Part shown: positions 61,840 to 64,000 of the stretch, in pieces
Position numbering within the stretch: the first letter of the stretch is position 1
Layout of the letters: each line of letters begins with the position of its first letter
Translations under genes and position numbers: made by a program
Assembly (NCBI GenBank): GCA_964442735.1
Contig: CAYUAP010000011.1
Location: forward strand, 1 to 64,000
Direction of reading: 5' to 3'
DNA: 64,000 nucleotides
Source: JAUNBG01 sp964442735
GTDB lineage: Bacteria; Planctomycetota; Planctomycetia; Pirellulales; Thermoguttaceae
Notes under the pieces: generated by a model
Databases searched by the model: none
Seen by the model: the letters and a program-made list of their open reading frames with translations, nothing else
What the model was told of the DNA's origin: nothing

Positions 61840-63711
61840 GTGAAAAAAATCGATATTATTTATTTTATTCTTTTGATGTTGAATTGCCCTGTTCTGTGTT
61901 GGTCTCAAAGTGAAGGTGTTCCCTGGATTGCTATCGATGATTTGGGCCGAATAACGGTTCAAACAGAGGAGACCTTTTCGATTCGAGAAAATCGGACGAT
62001 AGGTCTTTTCTATTTTTTATGGATGCTTCCCGAATCAAATATTCCGCCCGATCCCAATGGAAATGGGGAGCCCTATGATATTTCCAAAATTACGACTAAA
62101 GATCCATTGGCATTTAAAAAAGAAGACGATACCAAATTCGGTAAAAACGGCGAAATGCACTTTTGGGGAGAACCACTTTATGGATATTACGATTCCAGAG
62201 ATCCCTGGGTCATTCGACGTCATATTCAATTAATTGCCGATGCCGGTGTTGATGTCCTTCTTTTCGATGCGACAAATGCCGCCACCTATCCTGCCGTTTG
62301 GCGTCAGATATGTCGTATTATGAAGGATATGCGTGTCCATGGTGAATCGACTCCGCAAATCACCTTCATTTTGCATACCAATACAAAAGAAACGGTCACA
62401 ACGCTCTGGACCGATTTATACAATACAGGTCAATATGATGAACTTCTGTTTCGTTGGGAAGGAAAACCACTTCTTGTTTGTAATCCAGAAGAAGTTGACG
62501 ATACACTTCGTGATAAATTCACTTTCAGACGAACTCGCTGGCAGTATGAAGGCATGGCCAATATGCAAAAGGCATGGACCTGGATCGCCACCTATCCTCA
62601 ACCATACAGTTGGGTAAAAGATAAAAACATCCCGGAACAGATCAATGTTTCCGTTGCGCAAAATATGAATCGATTTCAGAATAACGTTGAATTACGAAAA
62701 AAGACATTTAAGGAGGCTACAGGTTGGGATTGTCCCGAATGGCTCTATTCGACCAAGGGAGTTCATGCTGGGGCTGGACTGGACTCCTGGATGTGTGACA
62801 ATACCGCGCGAGGACGCAGCTACTGGAAAAACGAATTCTATCCAAAAAACACACCGAACGAAGGAAGAAATTTTAGCGAGCAATGGTCACGGGCCTATGT
62901 TCTGAATCCTGCGTTCGTGATGATAACCGGTTGGAATGAATGGATCGCGGGACGCTGGAAGGTTGCCGGTCATTATATCTTTATCGATCAGTTCAATCAT
63001 GAATACAGTCGTGATATAGAACCGATGAAGGGGGGGCATTTCGATAATTATTATCTGCAAATGGTAAATGGTATTCGTAAATACAAGGGAATGCCTTCTC
63101 TTCCAGTTCTTTCCGATTCAGGAACAACTCCTGTCTCCTTTAATTTTGATCGCTGGCAAACAATTCAGCCTGATTTTCACGATCATGTGGGTGAAACGAT
63201 ACCACGTGATTTCGATGGCGTCGGTAAAACACATTATAAAAACGAGTCCGGACGTAACGATCTGATATCGGTTAAAATTGCTCGTGATGAAAACAGGATC
63301 TGGTTCTATTTGAAAACGCGGAATAATATCATTCCGAAGACGCCAGACGGCTTGTGCCTCTTAATTGATTCCGATAATAATTTAAAAACAGGCTGGCTTG
63401 GCGCCGATCTGATAATCGGTCGAAAATATCAGGAAAAGACCGTTTCCCTGGAGCAATTCACGGGAAAGAAAACATACGATTGGAATTGGACTGCCGTTGC
63501 CCCATCTACAGATATGAATATCATTCAATGGTCTATATTCGAGAATCAAATGATACTCGCAATTCCACGTTCTGTTTTCCCGAATAAATCTCTTGACCAT
63601 TTACGATTTAAATGGTGGGATAATGTTCCGGAAAATGCAACTCCGGAAGACCTCTATCTTCATGGTGATACCACTCCTGAAAGTAGGTTCTTCTATCAAG
63701 TTCATTTATAA
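61840..63711 (+). CDS. Exported GH99/GH71-like glycosidase with C-terminal DOMON-like domain
   Basis: 623 aa from GTG; AAGGA is 14 nt upstream, an unusually long spacing, but the signal peptide (1-22, CWSQS) starts right there. The barrel has IGLFYFLWMLPE, ADAGVDVLLFDATN, WEGKPLLVCN and FVMITGWNEWIAGRW, the last typical of GH99/WbsX-like and GH71-like enzymes (endo-acting alpha-mannosidases or glucanases). Residues 500-623 (DENRIWFYLKTRNNI, GLCLLIDSDNNLKTGW) look like a CBM9/DOMON-type sugar-binding sandwich. Probably an extracellular glycan-degrading enzyme. Confidence 0.75.
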   Translation: MKKIDIIYFILLMLNCPVLCWSQSEGVPWIAIDDLGRITVQTEETFSIRENRTIGLFYFLWMLPESNIPPDPNGNGEPYDISKITTKDPLAFKKEDDTKFGKNGEMHFWGEPLYGYYDSRDPWVIRRHIQLIADAGVDVLLFDATNAATYPAVWRQICRIMKDMRVHGESTPQITFILHTNTKETVTTLWTDLYNTGQYDELLFRWEGKPLLVCNPEEVDDTLRDKFTFRRTRWQYEGMANMQKAWTWIATYPQPYSWVKDKNIPEQINVSVAQNMNRFQNNVELRKKTFKEATGWDCPEWLYSTKGVHAGAGLDSWMCDNTARGRSYWKNEFYPKNTPNEGRNFSEQWSRAYVLNPAFVMITGWNEWIAGRWKVAGHYIFIDQFNHEYSRDIEPMKGGHFDNYYLQMVNGIRKYKGMPSLPVLSDSGTTPVSFNFDRWQTIQPDFHDHVGETIPRDFDGVGKTHYKNESGRNDLISVKIARDENRIWFYLKTRNNIIPKTPDGLCLLIDSDNNLKTGWLGADLIIGRKYQEKTVSLEQFTGKKTYDWNWTAVAPSTDMNIIQWSIFENQMILAIPRSVFPNKSLDHLRFKWWDNVPENATPEDLYLHGDTTPESRFFYQVHL

Positions 63712-63722
63712 AAACATATTTT

Positions 63723-63983
63723 GTAACCGTTCACAGATATAACGTGAAACCACTAATATAAAGTGAAACCACGGATATAAAGTGAAACCACGGATATAAT
63801 ATGAAACCACTGATAACACTGATTTTCACGGATTGTTTTTTGGCAAACAAACTTTTTTATGATAAAATTATTTATCATAATATTTAAAATGTTTAGCTTG
63901 TTATTGTAAATATTGTATTTACGGCAGACTATCTGTGTTTATCCGTGATATCCGTGGTTCCAAAATCGTTCGTGAATGGTTAC
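63723..63983 (+). mobile_element. Family 1 MITE, copy 12, expanded
   Basis: 261 bp, 11 bp after the preceding stop codon. The AATATAAAGTGAAACCAC subunit is repeated about four times near the L end. CATATTTT precedes it and ATATTTT follows it. Confidence 0.9.
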
Positions 63984-63990
63984 ATATTTT

Positions 63991-64000
63991 GTAACCGTTC
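63991..64000 (+). repeat. Start of family 1 MITE copy 13 (cut by window edge)
   Basis: GTAACCGTTC begins directly after ATATTTT, so two elements lie head to tail with one shared target octamer between them. Confidence 0.65.

Noticed and set aside
1..64000. tRNA, rRNA or known riboswitch
   Set aside because: I saw no cloverleaf with CCA-type ends, no rRNA-like block and no conserved riboswitch core; small RNAs cannot be excluded by eye.

Overview
The window reads as AT-rich chromosome of a planctomycete, probably an anaerobic or gut-type Pirellulales/Thermoguttaceae-like lineage; this is inference from gene content. Lineage markers are a protein ending in a DUF1559 domain, Tat-exported Gfo/Idh/MocA oxidoreductases, an exported xylose-isomerase-like TIM barrel, a DUF4175-like protein with a huge Asn/Gln/Ser tail, planctomycete-type LRR remnants, and many exported glycoside-hydrolase-like proteins (GH127, GH2/GH5-like, DUF6067, DUF4091/GH123-like, GH99/71-like, BNR sialidase, GH77). 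There are no tRNA or rRNA genes, no CRISPR array and no intact transposase. Two 100-N assembly gaps (10043-10142 and 54332-54431) both fall inside or beside short tandem repeats.

Layout. 1-6.3 kb: isomerase/epimerase-like gene (-), giant DUF4175-like membrane protein (+), sigma-70 factor (+) with a strong terminator. 6.9-9.8 kb: exported 963-aa protein with an internal duplication (-). 9.9-12.0 kb: a gene graveyard with a gap, minisatellites and what look like remains of a diversity-generating retroelement (DGR) cassette. 12.0-17.9 kb: TetR - HlyD - double-NBD ABC ATPase - two ABC-2 permeases, the same layout as E. coli ybiH-ybhGFSR, with a perfect 19-bp palindrome over the predicted tetR -10. 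18.6-25.8 kb: exported glycosidase, a small basic protein plus a small membrane protein, a sialidase, and a phosphatase-fold protein missing catalytic residues. 25.9-37 kb: condensation-type acyltransferase, Gfo/Idh/MocA, membrane protein, DUF1559 protein, DUF6067 hydrolase. 37.6-41.1 kb: M48 peptidase-TPR plus ADP-ribosylglycohydrolase pair. 41.3-54.2 kb: exported propeller, TIM-barrel and DUF4091 proteins, malQ, Gfo/Idh/MocA, GNAT, inactive-type M16. 54.7-63.7 kb: DHH phosphoesterase, VWA protein, exported isomerase-like protein, GH127, GH99/71-like protein.

The strongest non-genic signal is two families of small mobile repeats. Family 1 (about 185-260 bp, 13 recognisable copies plus 2 decayed) has ends GTAACC(G/A)TTCAC and 8-bp target duplications. 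This is the signature of IS66-type ends, so I infer an IS66-driven MITE. Most copies sit just 3' of a gene in one fixed orientation. Family 2 (about 120 bp, five copies) has imperfect terminal repeats and two back-to-back hairpins, the second able to act as a bidirectional terminator; it also prefers gene 3' ends. Several genes have collapsed so that only their two ends remain: the caspase/FGE chimera, a DUF1080-like remnant and a Tat-signal remnant. Repeat proliferation and gene erosion appear to be shaping this genome together.
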